Positions 28,641 through 37,914 of a stretch of DNA of 64,000 nucleotides are shown in pieces. How positions within the stretch are numbered: the stretch's first letter is position 1; the number at the start of each line of letters is the position of its first letter. The position numbers were made by a program, and so were the translations under genes. The notes below the pieces were generated by a model that was not told where the DNA came from, searched no databases, and saw nothing but the letters and a program-made list of their open reading frames with translations. The stretch is from Altererythrobacter sp. (GTDB lineage: Bacteria; Pseudomonadota; Alphaproteobacteria; Sphingomonadales; Sphingomonadaceae): positions 108,083 through 172,082 of the forward strand of contig JAFKFN010000006.1 of assembly GCA_017308255.1 (NCBI GenBank). Reading direction: 5' to 3'.

Positions 28641-28880
28641 GTCATTGCGAGCATAGCGGAAGCGCGGAGAGAACACTCCAACCCTTCGCTTCGTCATTCC
28701 CGCGAAAGCGGGAATCCAGTCGGCTCTTATGGCGCCACATCTAAGGCGCCACATCGCCCTGGGTCCCCGCTTTCGCGGGGATGACGAAGAGGGGGGTACC
28801 TCACGCCAAGGCGCCAAGATGGAGCGCTTTTGAAAGCGGCATCGCCACCAGGCTTCCGCGCCCCTGCTATGCTCGCAATG
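28641..28880. repeat. Cluster of REP-like palindromes
   Basis: The 280-bp gap contains no gene but several repeat units. GTCATTGCGAGCATAGCG lies at 28641, answered by its inverse CTATGCTCGCAATGGCG near 28866. ATTCCCGC-GAAA-GCGGGAAT lies at 28696-28715, answered by the inverted unit TCCCCGCTTTCGCGGGGA at 28764-28781 flanked by GTCATT/ATGAC. GGCGCCACAT is duplicated at 28731 and 28745. A CACGCCAAGGCGCCAAG unit is at 28803. The two families are nested symmetrically, as in REPIN-type elements. Confidence 0.75.
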
Positions 28881-28904
28881 GCGATCGGGAGGGTCCGAGA
28901 ACGG

Positions 28905-29852
28905 CTACGCCGCCTCGCTCCCCACGCTGAACCTGCCGTGCTTGCGAAAGCGGGTCATCCAGCGGTCCAGGAACAGGGCCAGCGGCCGGGGCCGGACACC
29001 CAGCGCCTCGATCCCCGGCAGCGCGCCGGAAGGTACGTTGCCCTGCTTGAGCAGCTTCCACTGGTCCAGCGTCATCGGCGTCCCCGGCAGCAGGGCGAAA
29101 AGCCTGGCGAGAGCATCCGGCACCGGGAAGAACAGTCGCTCCCGCTCCTGCGCGGCGGCGATGCGTTCGTGCAGCTCATGCATCGTGAGCACTTCGGGGC
29201 CGGCGATCTCGTAAGTCTTGCCGCCGTGCTTCGCCGGGTCCGCCAGGGCATTGGCCAGCGCGTCCGCCGCGTCGTCCACGAACAGGGGCTGCAGCCGCGC
29301 CGTGCTTCCGAACACCGGGAGCGCCGGGGCGCGGGCGATCAGGCCGGCGAACCGGTTCACGAACGCATCGTCTTCCCCGAACAGGATCGAGGGGCGCAGC
29401 ACCGTCGCCTTGGGGAAGGCGGAAAGGACCAGTTGCTCACCCTCGGCCTTCGTCACGGCATAGCCGCTGTCCCCCTCGGCGTCGGCGCCGATGGCGGAGA
29501 CATAGGCGAAGGCCTTCGTCCCTTGCGCCGCGGCGATGGAGGCGGCCAGCCCGGCGCCCTTGGCCTGAAGCGCGCGCTGGTCGCTTCCCCAGGTGCCGAC
29601 CAGATAGGCCGCCGCGTCCGCGCCGTGCAGGGCCAGCTCCACGCTGCGGCGATCCTTCACGTTGCAGCGCACGAACTGGATCTGCCCCAGGTTGGCCAGC
29701 GGGCGCAGCCGGATCGCGCGTTCGGGGTGCCGCGCGGCAATGCGCAGGCGCGCGCCGCGTTGCAGCAGACTCTGCGCGACGTAAGTGCCGAAAAAGCCGC
29801 TTCCGCCGATCAGGACGACGAGCTTGTCTTCGATCGGATCGCGATGTGCCAT
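28905..29852 (-). CDS. NAD(P)-dependent epimerase/complex I NDUFA9-like protein
   Basis: This 315-residue protein starts at ATG 29852 ([22 protein letters not shown]). An extended short-chain dehydrogenase Rossmann motif [15 protein letters not shown] is followed by [34 protein letters not shown] and [13 protein letters not shown], a Y-x3-K active-site analogue, then [18 protein letters not shown]. This pattern matches the NDUFA9/39-kDa subgroup, which binds NADPH and is often linked to respiratory complex I or ubiquinone metabolism. It diverges from the enoyl-CoA hydratase gene. Confidence 0.85.
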   Translation of the reverse strand: MAHRDPIEDKLVVLIGGSGFFGTYVAQSLLQRGARLRIAARHPERAIRLRPLANLGQIQFVRCNVKDRRSVELALHGADAAAYLVGTWGSDQRALQAKGAGLAASIAAAQGTKAFAYVSAIGADAEGDSGYAVTKAEGEQLVLSAFPKATVLRPSILFGEDDAFVNRFAGLIARAPALPVFGSTARLQPLFVDDAADALANALADPAKHGGKTYEIAGPEVLTMHELHERIAAAQERERLFFPVPDALARLFALLPGTPMTLDQWKLLKQGNVPSGALPGIEALGVRPRPLALFLDRWMTRFRKHGRFSVGSEAA

Positions 29853-29996
29853 GGTGATAGTCCCAATCCGGCCGATCCGCGGCCGGTTCCAGTCAGCGTT
29901 ACGCGCGCCGCCATGCCGCATGGCGCGCGCGCCCGCAAGCGCCGGTGGCGGCAAACCGCTGGCGGTTCGCCCGCACGCGCCTATGATGCGCCGGCA

Positions 29997-30782
29997 ATGA
30001 CGGATTATGCCAATCTGCTGGTCGAAACGCGCGACGGGGTGACCCTGGTCACGCTCAACCGCCCGCAAGCCCTCAACGCGCTCAACAGCGCGGTGCTGGA
30101 CGATCTGATCGCCGCCTTCGCCGCGTTCGAGGCCGATGACACGCAGCGCTGTGCGGTGCTCACCGGCGCGGGCGACAAAGCCTTCGCCGCCGGGGCCGAC
30201 ATCAAGGAAATGGCCGCGATGGCCCCGGCCGAATTCTATGGGCGCGACATGTTCGCCCGCTGGCAGGGCGATCTGGTGAAGGCCGTGCGCAAGCCGTGGA
30301 TCGCGGCGGTCAACGGCTTCGCGCTTGGCGGCGGATGCGAGCTGGCGATGATGGCGGATTTCATCGTCGCGGCCGACAGCGCCCGGTTCGGCCAGCCGGA
30401 GATCAAGCTGGGCGTGGTCCCCGGCATGGGCGGTTCGCAGCGGCTGGCCCGCGCGGTGGGCAAGGCGAAAGCTATGGAACTGATCCTCACCGGCCGCATG
30501 ATCGACGCGGCCGAAGCGGAACGGGCCGGGCTCGTCGCGCGCGTCGTCCCGGCGCAAGACCTGCTCGATGTCGCGCTCGGCATCGCCGCCGAAATCGCCC
30601 GGATGCCTCCGTTCGCGGTGCTGGCCGCCAAGGAACTGGTCGATGCGTCCCAGCAGCTTCCGCTAGAGGAAGGCCTCCGCCTCGAACGGCGCCTGTTCCA
30701 CCTGCTCGCCATGACGGAAGACAAGGCCGAAGGCATGGCCGCTTTCGTGGAGAAGCGCGCGCCGGTGTGGAAAGGGCGGTAG
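29997..30782 (+). CDS. Enoyl-CoA hydratase
   Basis: At 261 residues, this crotonase-fold enzyme hydrates 2-enoyl-CoA in beta-oxidation or aromatic/amino-acid side-chain catabolism. The oxyanion loop [12 protein letters not shown], the [20 protein letters not shown] segment with one catalytic glutamate, and [20 protein letters not shown] with the second are intact. No ribosome site is visible before the ATG; TATGAT (29982-29987) lies only 9 bases upstream, so the message could be nearly leaderless. Confidence 0.95.
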   Translation: MTDYANLLVETRDGVTLVTLNRPQALNALNSAVLDDLIAAFAAFEADDTQRCAVLTGAGDKAFAAGADIKEMAAMAPAEFYGRDMFARWQGDLVKAVRKPWIAAVNGFALGGGCELAMMADFIVAADSARFGQPEIKLGVVPGMGGSQRLARAVGKAKAMELILTGRMIDAAEAERAGLVARVVPAQDLLDVALGIAAEIARMPPFAVLAAKELVDASQQLPLEEGLRLERRLFHLLAMTEDKAEGMAAFVEKRAPVWKGR

Positions 30783-30801
30783 GGCCGAATCCCCCCGGGA
30801 T

Positions 30802-30887
30802 CGTCATTGCGAGCGGAGCGAAGCAATCCAGGGCGTATTGCGCTGCCGCCCCTGGATTGCTTCGTCGCTACGCTCCTCGCAATGACG
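30802..30887. repeat. Inverted REP pair between convergent genes
   Basis: CGTCATTGCGAGCGGAGCGAAGCAATCCAGG-type sequence at 30802-30832 is followed, after an 18-bp loop, by its inverse at 30851-30887 (CTGGATTGCTTCGTC...CGCAATGACG). It separates the hydratase stop from the convergent mannose-phosphate isomerase stop and could fold into a long hairpin that blocks read-through. The unit is shared with 28641 and 56158. Confidence 0.75.
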
Positions 30888-30907
30888 AGCGTTGGACCTG
30901 ACGCCCC

Positions 30908-31705
30908 TCAGCAACTCTGCGCGATCAGGCAGCTTCCATCGGGATCGAACACCACATCCTCCAGCGATTGGGCCAGCGCAACTTCCCCCGGCTTCACCGG
31001 CTCGCCGGCCACGCTCGCCGTGCCCTTGCGCGGGATCACCAGCAGTCGGCCGCGGTACTTCGCCGCCTGTTCCTCGCTCGGCAGGCCGGCCACCTGGTCG
31101 AGACGGAAATAGGGCCCATCCACCAGCGATTCGTCCCCGGCCGACACGTGGCGATAGCGGCGCATGTCGTAAGGCGCGCCTTTGGCCACGGCGATGCCCT
31201 TGTCCAGATGCAGCTCGCGCGGGCGGCCATAGTCGTAGAGGCGATAGGTGATGTCGGAATTCTGCTGGGTCTCGATGATCGAACAGCCGCCGCCGATCGC
31301 ATGTACGGTATTCGCCGGGATGTAGAAGAAATCGCCCGTCTTCACCGGATGCCACACCAGCATCCGTTCGATGCTGCCGTCCAGCGCGGCCCGGCGCATC
31401 GTTTCGGCGTCGATATCCTCCGAAAAGCCGATGCCCAGCGTCGCGCCCGGTTCGGCGTCGATCACCAGCCAGCATTCCTCCTTGCCCTGCCGGCCCAGCC
31501 CCGCCGCCTCGGTCTGCGCGTCGGAGGGATGGACCTGCACCGACAGTTTTTCGCTGGTGAAGATGTATTTCACCAGCAGCTGCGGCAATCCGGCGGGCGG
31601 CTCGAACCAGATCTCCCCGATCCGCTTGCCGGCGGGGGTCTGGAAGGGCGGGGGCAGCACATCCTTGCCCCAGGGTTTTTCGACGGTCTTGGTCTCTAGG
31701 ATCAT
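30908..31705 (-). CDS. manA: Class I mannose-6-phosphate isomerase
   Basis: This 265-residue cupin interconverts mannose-6-phosphate and fructose-6-phosphate. It is the short bacterial type. N-terminal KPWGKDVLPPPF, the zinc site region KLSVQVHPSDAQTEAAGLGRQGKEECWLVID (His and Glu ligands), and FFYIPANTVHAIGGGCSIIETQQNSDITYRLYDYGR are all recognisable. It is 17 bp downstream of the GH130 gene and likely co-transcribed, which ties the cluster to mannose metabolism. Confidence 0.92.
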   Translation of the reverse strand: MILETKTVEKPWGKDVLPPPFQTPAGKRIGEIWFEPPAGLPQLLVKYIFTSEKLSVQVHPSDAQTEAAGLGRQGKEECWLVIDAEPGATLGIGFSEDIDAETMRRAALDGSIERMLVWHPVKTGDFFYIPANTVHAIGGGCSIIETQQNSDITYRLYDYGRPRELHLDKGIAVAKGAPYDMRRYRHVSAGDESLVDGPYFRLDQVAGLPSEEQAAKYRGRLLVIPRKGTASVAGEPVKPGEVALAQSLEDVVFDPDGSCLIAQSC

Positions 31706-31722
31706 GCCCGTCTAACGCCCGA

Positions 31723-33042
31723 TCACACCATGAGGTCCAGCAGGGCCTTTATCTCCACCGTGGCGAAGCCCACCGCGCTGTCGGAGATGCCGTAAGGCAG
31801 CAGCAGCCGCTCCCCCACCTTCAGCGCCCCGCAGGTATAGACCACGTTGGGCACATAGCCCGCGCGGTCGGCGTCCACCGCGGTCAGCACGGGCTCGGCC
31901 GTGCGGCCGATCAACCTGGAGGGATCGTCGCGATCCAGCAGCGCGGCGCCCAGCGAATACTTGCGCATCGCGCCCACGCCATGGGTGAAGATCAGCCAGC
32001 CGGCATCGGTCAGGATCGGACTGCCGCAATTGCCGATCTGGATGAACTCCCACGGATACTTGGGCTCCATCAGCAGGGTGCCCTCGGTATTCCAGCGATC
32101 GAGCCGGTCGGATTTCAGCAGGAACAGGTTCTTGCCGTCCTGCCGGCCGACCATGGCATACTTGTCGCCGATCTTCTCGGGAAACAGCGCCATGCCCTTG
32201 TTGCGTCCGGCGCGGCCCTTGACCGGCTCCAGCAGGAAGCGGCGGAAATCCAGCGTGCGCAGCAGCTCCGAACGGATCGCGCGTCCGGAATAGGCAGTGT
32301 AAGTGCCGATCCATTCATAGTCCCCGCCGCCGTGATCGAAGCGGACGAGGCGCAAGTCTTCCAGCCCCCCGGCCTGCTGCTCGGTAATCGGGAAGATCAC
32401 CGTGTTCGACAGGTTGCTGTCGGGATGGCGGTGGACCACCACGCCGCTGTCGCTGTCATGCAGGCTGGCATCGTCGAGATTGACCGAGGTGGCGAACGCT
32501 CCCTGCGGCCACAGCGTGAACGTGCCGTCGGGATTGGCGATGCCTTCGCGGAACGCGATCGAGCTGATGTGGCCTTCGCCCACGGCCCGCAGGCTCAGCA
32601 CGAAGCGCACTGCGCCCCCGGCGATGCCGCTCTGATCGGGATGCGGCACGATCGACGGGTTCATCAGCGCCGCCGCGGCATAGGAATATTCGTGGCAGAA
32701 GAAGGCGCCGATCAGCCGCTTGCGGGTCTGAGAAAAGCCGGACGTGTCGATCTCGAGATTGTCTTTCAGTTCGTCGAACCGCTCCTCGAACATCATCTCC
32801 GTCTGCCAGTGGCGCGCCACGAAATCCTGCCGCACGCGATCGTATTCCTGCTGGACTTCCTCCTCGCTCAGCGCGGCGATGTCTTCCACCAGCTTCTGCG
32901 CGCGCGTGCTGCCGTTCTTGGCCTGCCAGCCAAGATGGAAGGGGCGAAGAACGACGCGTGACGGGTCGGCGTAGAGCCGCTCGTCAAGGATTTGCAGCGG
33001 ACTTTGCGGAAATTCGGGTTCGACCCCCAAGATCGTCTCCAA
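31723..33042 (-). CDS. Glycoside hydrolase family 130 protein (mannoside phosphorylase-like)
   Basis: This is a 439-residue five-bladed propeller of the GH130 type. The key motif is GGLEDLRLVRF, where the Asp is the general acid. GKNLFLLKSDRLDRW, PWEFIQIGNCGSPILTDAGWLIFTHGVG and the C-terminal YVPNVVYTCGAL also match. GH130 enzymes mostly phosphorolyse beta-1,2- or beta-1,4-mannosides to mannose-1-phosphate. The start is TTG at 33042 or TTG at 33030 (with GGAG in front); both lie inside the upstream glycosyltransferase gene, a 47-59 bp overlap. Confidence 0.85.
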   Translation of the reverse strand: METILGVEPEFPQSPLQILDERLYADPSRVVLRPFHLGWQAKNGSTRAQKLVEDIAALSEEEVQQEYDRVRQDFVARHWQTEMMFEERFDELKDNLEIDTSGFSQTRKRLIGAFFCHEYSYAAAALMNPSIVPHPDQSGIAGGAVRFVLSLRAVGEGHISSIAFREGIANPDGTFTLWPQGAFATSVNLDDASLHDSDSGVVVHRHPDSNLSNTVIFPITEQQAGGLEDLRLVRFDHGGGDYEWIGTYTAYSGRAIRSELLRTLDFRRFLLEPVKGRAGRNKGMALFPEKIGDKYAMVGRQDGKNLFLLKSDRLDRWNTEGTLLMEPKYPWEFIQIGNCGSPILTDAGWLIFTHGVGAMRKYSLGAALLDRDDPSRLIGRTAEPVLTAVDADRAGYVPNVVYTCGALKVGERLLLPYGISDSAVGFATVEIKALLDLMV

Positions 33043-35341
33043 TCGAATCGCGCTGCTGTGCGCCGGCGAGCGCTAGCACGGAATAATGCGCGAGTTGAAA
33101 GGCCAGGATCGACTCTGCTCCACAGTTTATATTGGCGCCCCGGGGGGTGATCCCGTCACGGCAACGCCCCGTCGCGAGATCGCCCAGCGTCACGCCCCGG
33201 TCGTTGGCGCCGAAAAACCAGTTCCATGCCGCCTTGGCGTGGTCGAACCAACGCCCGTCGCGCGTCGCGGCGAAGGCCGCGCGGGCCGCTTCGATGGCCG
33301 CCTGCGCCTCCAGCGGCTGCTGGTCGAACGGCAGCGGGTCCGCATGCTTGAGGTAGAAGCTCTCGCAGCCGATCGGGCGGAAGTGGCCGCCGGCGGCGAT
33401 CTGGCGTTCGGCGATCCATTCCAGCGTTTCCACCCCGGCCGCGATATAGCGCCCGTCATCCAGCACCAGGCCGGCTTCGATCAGCGCCTGGCTCAGCCGC
33501 GGGTTGTCATAGCCGAGCACCGCCTCGAACCACGCCCAGTCGGGACGGCGGGTGGAATTGAGCAGGCGGTGGAGCACGTCGGCGCCGGCCACCAGCAAGT
33601 CGTGCGAGTCCTGGTGGTGCGGCGCCGCGCGCAGCACGGATGCGGCGCCCAGCATGGCGAAGGCGATCGCGCGCGGCGATTGCTGCTCGGCGTAATGGGG
33701 CAGAGCGGCCTGATAGAGATCCCAGGCCCAGGTCCGCATGTCCTCGATCGGCGAACATTCGATGGTCTGGCCCAGCGCCCAAAGCGCGCGGCCATTGGCA
33801 TCTTCGGACCCCTGCTCCTCGCACCAGGTGCGGTCGTAACGCATGAAGTTGCGGAAGGCGCTCTTGTCGGGATTCCAGGCGTGCTGGATGAAAGAGGCGA
33901 AGGTCTGGCTCCAATGGATCCGGTCGCGCTCGGGCAGGCCGGCGGCCACGTTTATCAGCATCAGCGCGCGGGCATTGTCGTCCAGGCAATAGCCGTGCCG
34001 GCGGTCGGGCACGATGCCGATGGCGTGCTGGAGGATGCCCGTGCCGTCGCACATGCCGAAGACGCCCGACAGGCCGGGCGTGGCGGTGAACGGCACCGGG
34101 AGCGGCACGGGGGCGACCGCCGCTTCGATCAGCGCGGCCGCGCCGTCGGCAAAGCGGGGCCAGATCGTCTGCCGGCCCCTGGCATAGGCGCGGCGTTGCA
34201 GGGCCTGCAGCTCCGCCTCGTCGTCCAGCAAGGCGATCACCGCCCGGGCGATCGCCTCGGCGCTGTCCGGCTCGATCAGCCGCCCGGCGTCGCTCGCCAG
34301 CAATTCGCGCGCGTGGAGATAGGGGGTGGAAACCACCGCCTTGCCCAGCGCCACCGCATAGCTCAGCGTGCCGGAGGTGGATTGCTGGAGATTGAAATAC
34401 GGCGTCACGTAGATGTCGCAGGCTTCCAGCTGGTCGAGCAGCTCGTCGGTATCGAGGAAGCGGTTCTCCCACTCGATCCGGTCCGCCACGCCCAGCGCTT
34501 CGGCCTCGGCCTGCAACCGCTCGCGATAGGCTTCGCCCTCGCTGGCGGCGAGATTGGGATGCGTGGCGCCGACGATGCGATAGATCGTGTCGGGATGGCG
34601 CTCGACGATCGCCGGCATCGCCTGGATCACACGCTCCAGCCCCTTGCCGGGCCCGAGCAGGCCGAACGTCATCAGCACGTTCCGGCCATCATGGCCCAGC
34701 CGCTTCTTGAACTCGGCCGAACGGCCGAAAGGCCGGTCCGGCGCGCCATGCGGCAGGACCTGCAGCAATTCGGGCGAGGCGTGATAGCGTTCGACCAGCA
34801 AGTCGCGCGCATGGCGGCTCATCACCATGATCCGGCTCGCGCGGCGTATCAGGTGCTGCAGGATCTCGCGCTGGCGCTCGCTGGGCTCGCTCAGCACGGT
34901 GTGCGGCGTCAGGATCAGCGGCGCGGCCAGCCGGTCCACGAAATCGCGCACCATCTCGCCGTCCACGCCGCCGAAGATGCCGTATTCGTGCTGCAGCCAC
35001 ACGGCCTCGGCGCCGCTTTCGTTGATCAGCCGGGCAGCCTCCAGGTAAGCCTCGGGATCGTTCTCCGCGATCGTTCCCGCCACATTGGCATAGTCCAGCG
35101 GGTTGCGCGGATCGTCCAGCGCATAGACGCTCACCCGGATGCCGGGATGGAATTCGGCCAGCTTGTCGAAGATATCGGTGCCGAAGGTGGCGATGCCGCA
35201 CTTGCGCGGGGTGAAGGTGCCGACCAGGGCGATGTGGCGCGTGGCCGGTTGCACATCCAGGGGACGGTTGAAAATCGAACGGATGTCCGCGCCAGGTGGG
35301 GGCGGGGCAGCATGGGCAATAGCCGTATCGTGAACTGTCAT
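32984..35341 (-). CDS. GT4 glycosyltransferase fused to a helical glycosidase-like domain
   Basis: This 785-residue protein starts at ATG 35341 behind AGGGAA. Residues about 35-400 are a GT-B glycosyltransferase: GTFTPRKCGIATFGTD, LTPHTVL, GLLGPGKGLERVIQAM and TPYFNLQQSTSGTLSYAVALGKAVVSTP with the donor-binding E/K region. From about 430 the protein is all-helical with tryptophan-rich repeats (HGYCLDDNARALMLINVA, GRALWALGQTIEC, CNCGAE-like NCGAESILAFQLAH), resembling an (alpha/alpha)6 barrel. Overlap with GH130 and manA downstream suggests synthesis and turnover of a mannose-containing glycan. Confidence 0.88.
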   Translation of the reverse strand: MTVHDTAIAHAAPPPPGADIRSIFNRPLDVQPATRHIALVGTFTPRKCGIATFGTDIFDKLAEFHPGIRVSVYALDDPRNPLDYANVAGTIAENDPEAYLEAARLINESGAEAVWLQHEYGIFGGVDGEMVRDFVDRLAAPLILTPHTVLSEPSERQREILQHLIRRASRIMVMSRHARDLLVERYHASPELLQVLPHGAPDRPFGRSAEFKKRLGHDGRNVLMTFGLLGPGKGLERVIQAMPAIVERHPDTIYRIVGATHPNLAASEGEAYRERLQAEAEALGVADRIEWENRFLDTDELLDQLEACDIYVTPYFNLQQSTSGTLSYAVALGKAVVSTPYLHARELLASDAGRLIEPDSAEAIARAVIALLDDEAELQALQRRAYARGRQTIWPRFADGAAALIEAAVAPVPLPVPFTATPGLSGVFGMCDGTGILQHAIGIVPDRRHGYCLDDNARALMLINVAAGLPERDRIHWSQTFASFIQHAWNPDKSAFRNFMRYDRTWCEEQGSEDANGRALWALGQTIECSPIEDMRTWAWDLYQAALPHYAEQQSPRAIAFAMLGAASVLRAAPHHQDSHDLLVAGADVLHRLLNSTRRPDWAWFEAVLGYDNPRLSQALIEAGLVLDDGRYIAAGVETLEWIAERQIAAGGHFRPIGCESFYLKHADPLPFDQQPLEAQAAIEAARAAFAATRDGRWFDHAKAAWNWFFGANDRGVTLGDLATGRCRDGITPRGANINCGAESILAFQLAHYSVLALAGAQQRDSIGDDLGGRTRISAKSAANP

Positions 35342-35400
35342 GGATATTCCCTGAAAATTATCCGTCGCCGCGCCCTCTCGTTGCATCGGATTCGAGCCTT

Positions 35401-35415
35401 TGTTGCATTGCAACA
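35401..35415. promoter_or_regulatory. Perfect 15-bp palindrome upstream of the mannoside cluster
   Basis: TGTTGCA-T-TGCAACA lies 60-74 bp before the glycosyltransferase ATG, in the most AT-rich part of the gap. Seven-base arms around one base are typical of operators for dimeric helix-turn-helix regulators. No regulator gene is adjacent, and I see no second copy in the window. Confidence 0.5.
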
Positions 35416-35663
35416 TATTTCTGCGGATGATTGCAAGCGGATTATCTTTTCACGAAACTCAAGGTACTGGAATTGGTTCCTTTTTTTGTGAGGCTCAAAA
35501 TATCGGCCGGCGCTGTTGCACCGCACACGAAGCGTCACACCGGATGAACCCCTGCGAACGGCCCTCAGTTCCGCAATTAACCAAGCGCAAGATGCGGCAA
35601 TTTCAAGGCGAAGCGTCGCGTGGGGCTGCCCGCGTCAGTCGCTGAGGTGTTCGCGCGCGCATG

Positions 35664-35700
35664 AAAAAGGCCCGCCCGTGCCATGAGGACGGGCGGGCCT
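35664..35700 (-). terminator. Rho-independent terminator of TonB receptor 2
   Basis: On the minus strand a perfect 12-bp stem AGGCCCGCCCGT/ACGGGCGGGCCT (35689-35700 and 35668-35679) with a 9-base loop runs into a five-base T tract. It lies 40 bp after the receptor stop codon. Confidence 0.85.
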
Positions 35701-35739
35701 GAAGGCGGCGGCGCTACCCGCTGCGCCGCCGGGGAGCGG

Positions 35740-37836
35740 TCAGAACGTTTTCTTGATGCCGACGCGCACCTGGCGCGGCTCGACGACGCGGCTGTTGACG
35801 TCTTCTACCCCATCCGCCGGTTCGCCGGGGAAGCGGGTGGCGTAGAAATAGTCGATATCGTTGCCGTGGGAATTGAACGCGTTGAGCAGTTCGGCGTTGA
35901 TCTCCCAGCCCTTGAACCGCTGCGGGGTCCACGCCGCCCGAAGGTTGAACAGCGCGGTGGATTTTGCGCGGACCGAATTGTCCTCGATCAGCGCATGGGG
36001 GCCGAGATAGCGCAGCCGCCCGGAGACGTTCCAGTCCGGGAAGATCGCCGAAACGCCCAGCTCGCCCGAGCTTTCTAGAGCGCCGGGCACGTAGTTCTCG
36101 CCCTTGGGGAGGCCGACGTAGTGCGCTTTCGAGCCGGTCCACACGGCATCCACCGCCAGCCAGTCGTTCGGCTTCCAGAACCCCGTCAGCTCATAGCCAT
36201 GGCGCCGGCCGGGATCGCTCGGCTCGACCGCGCCGGAATCGCCGACGTAGATCAGCTCGCTGTCGATATAGCTCCACCAGTAGACGCCGGTGAGGATGAA
36301 CTCGCCGCGCTCGAACCGCCCGCCGACTTCCTTGAACGTGCCTTCCACCAGGCCTGGCGCCGGATCGTCCGGATTGGTCACCCCGCGCGCGTCGTTGGAA
36401 TGGAAGCCCTGGCCCCAATTGGCATAAAGCGCGATGCCGTCGACCAGCTCGTAATTCACCCCGATCTTGGGGGAGAGGATATGGTCCTTGACCGTGCCGC
36501 CCCAGCTGTTCTCGCCGGCCAGCGCCTGCGTCTCGAACCGATACCAGTCGCCGCGCAGGCCGCCGATCACCATCAGCCGGTCCACCGGGCGGACGATCGC
36601 CTCGGCATAGAGGCCGGCACTGCTTTCATCCGCCTTGAAGGCGCCCTTGGTATCGAGGAATGCCCCGTCCCTGGTGTGATCGAGGCCCACGGGATCGAGC
36701 GAGTCGTGGCGCAGCTCCGTGCCCAGGCGCAGCGAAACGGCGTCGCTGAAATCGAACGTATGTTCCAGCCGGCCGCCGTAGGACCACAGTTCCTCGTACT
36801 GGCGCAGCTGGTCCCCGTTCACCGGATCGTCGAGGAAGAAGGTGAAGTTCGACAGCAGTGACCAGTCGTAATGCTGCGCCCAGGCGGTGACCCGCCAGTT
36901 CGAAGACTGATAGTTCAGCGTGAGGATCTCGCGTTCGGTCTTGCCGCGCAGCGTCGGGTCCAGGCTGCAATAGCGGTCCGCGCACAGCGGCGTGCCGATC
37001 ACGCGCTCGGGCGTCTGCTCGGTCGGCGCCCAGCTGGCGTCGTAGATATTGAGCGAGGCCTGGAACTGGCCGTCGCCCAGGAGCGCCGAGTATTTGATCA
37101 GGCCGGAATAGCCTTCGAAGTCTTCCGGCAGCTGCCACGGCCCGTCGTTCAGCTTGGCCTGGCCGATCACCAGCAGGTCCCCGCCGCCGACCTTGGCGGA
37201 GCCGCCGGCCAAGAACCGACGATAGCCGTACTGGCCCACTTCGGCGAGCGCGAAGGGCTCCAGCCTGTCGCGGGTGGTGATCTGGGCCGACCCGACAAAG
37301 CTGAAGTCTCCGGCATCCGCGCGATAAGGGCCCTTGCGGTAATCCACCCGTTCCACCGCTTCGGGGATGAGGCCGTTCACGTCGAGATAGCCTTGCCCGT
37401 GCCCGTGGGTACGGAAGTTCATCGGCATGTCGTCGATGTACAGGCCGAAATCCGTTCCGTGATCGAGGTTGAACCCGCGCAGGAAATACTGGTTGGCCTT
37501 GCCGCCGCCCGAATGCTGCGTGGCGATCAGGCCCGGCGTCGCCTCCAGCAGCTCACCCGGGCGAAGCAGCGGGCGCACTTCGATGTCGGCCCCGGCCACG
37601 CCCCCTTCGCTGGCCGCACCGGCGATGCCGATGCGCTTCTCGCCGCGTCCATAGACATAGATCGTGTGCGTATTGTCGGCATCGTCCGTGTGATCCGCCG
37701 ATTCGTCGGCCTGGCCGGAAGCGCTGGGGCTCGCGGCCGCGTCCTGGGCGTGGGAGAGCGATGGACAGGCTGCCATCGCAGCGGCGGCGACACCGCACAG
37801 CAAGGTTTGACGCGAGATAGAATATAGCGATTTCAT
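35740..37836 (-). CDS. TonB-dependent receptor 2
   Basis: This 698-residue protein starts at ATG 37836 (MKSLYSISRQTLLCGVAAAAMAACPSLSHAQ), where the signal peptide begins. A histidine/acidic linker (SADHTDDADNTHTIYVYGRGEKR) leads to a plug with ATPGLIATQHSGGGKANQYFLRGFNLDHGTDFGLYIDDMPMNFRTHGHGQGYLD. The barrel ends in QVRVGIKKTF, with the C-terminal phenylalanine expected for outer-membrane assembly. The His-rich plug loop hints at a metal or metal-chelate ligand, but the substrate is not known. A membrane-bound winged-helix regulator is divergently encoded. Confidence 0.93.
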   Translation of the reverse strand: MKSLYSISRQTLLCGVAAAAMAACPSLSHAQDAAASPSASGQADESADHTDDADNTHTIYVYGRGEKRIGIAGAASEGGVAGADIEVRPLLRPGELLEATPGLIATQHSGGGKANQYFLRGFNLDHGTDFGLYIDDMPMNFRTHGHGQGYLDVNGLIPEAVERVDYRKGPYRADAGDFSFVGSAQITTRDRLEPFALAEVGQYGYRRFLAGGSAKVGGGDLLVIGQAKLNDGPWQLPEDFEGYSGLIKYSALLGDGQFQASLNIYDASWAPTEQTPERVIGTPLCADRYCSLDPTLRGKTEREILTLNYQSSNWRVTAWAQHYDWSLLSNFTFFLDDPVNGDQLRQYEELWSYGGRLEHTFDFSDAVSLRLGTELRHDSLDPVGLDHTRDGAFLDTKGAFKADESSAGLYAEAIVRPVDRLMVIGGLRGDWYRFETQALAGENSWGGTVKDHILSPKIGVNYELVDGIALYANWGQGFHSNDARGVTNPDDPAPGLVEGTFKEVGGRFERGEFILTGVYWWSYIDSELIYVGDSGAVEPSDPGRRHGYELTGFWKPNDWLAVDAVWTGSKAHYVGLPKGENYVPGALESSGELGVSAIFPDWNVSGRLRYLGPHALIEDNSVRAKSTALFNLRAAWTPQRFKGWEINAELLNAFNSHGNDIDYFYATRFPGEPADGVEDVNSRVVEPRQVRVGIKKTF

Positions 37837-37914
37837 ATGGTTATCTTGTCTCTTCGTCCCTAAGAGCTCCCTATGAAACCGCCATGGCAGGGCAATCCTC
37901 GCCAAGCCTAGTGA

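Noticed and set aside
28830-29996. An open plus-strand extension upstream of the enoyl-CoA hydratase
   Set aside because: It runs antisense to the well-formed NAD-epimerase gene; the hydratase domain begins at the ATG at 29997.
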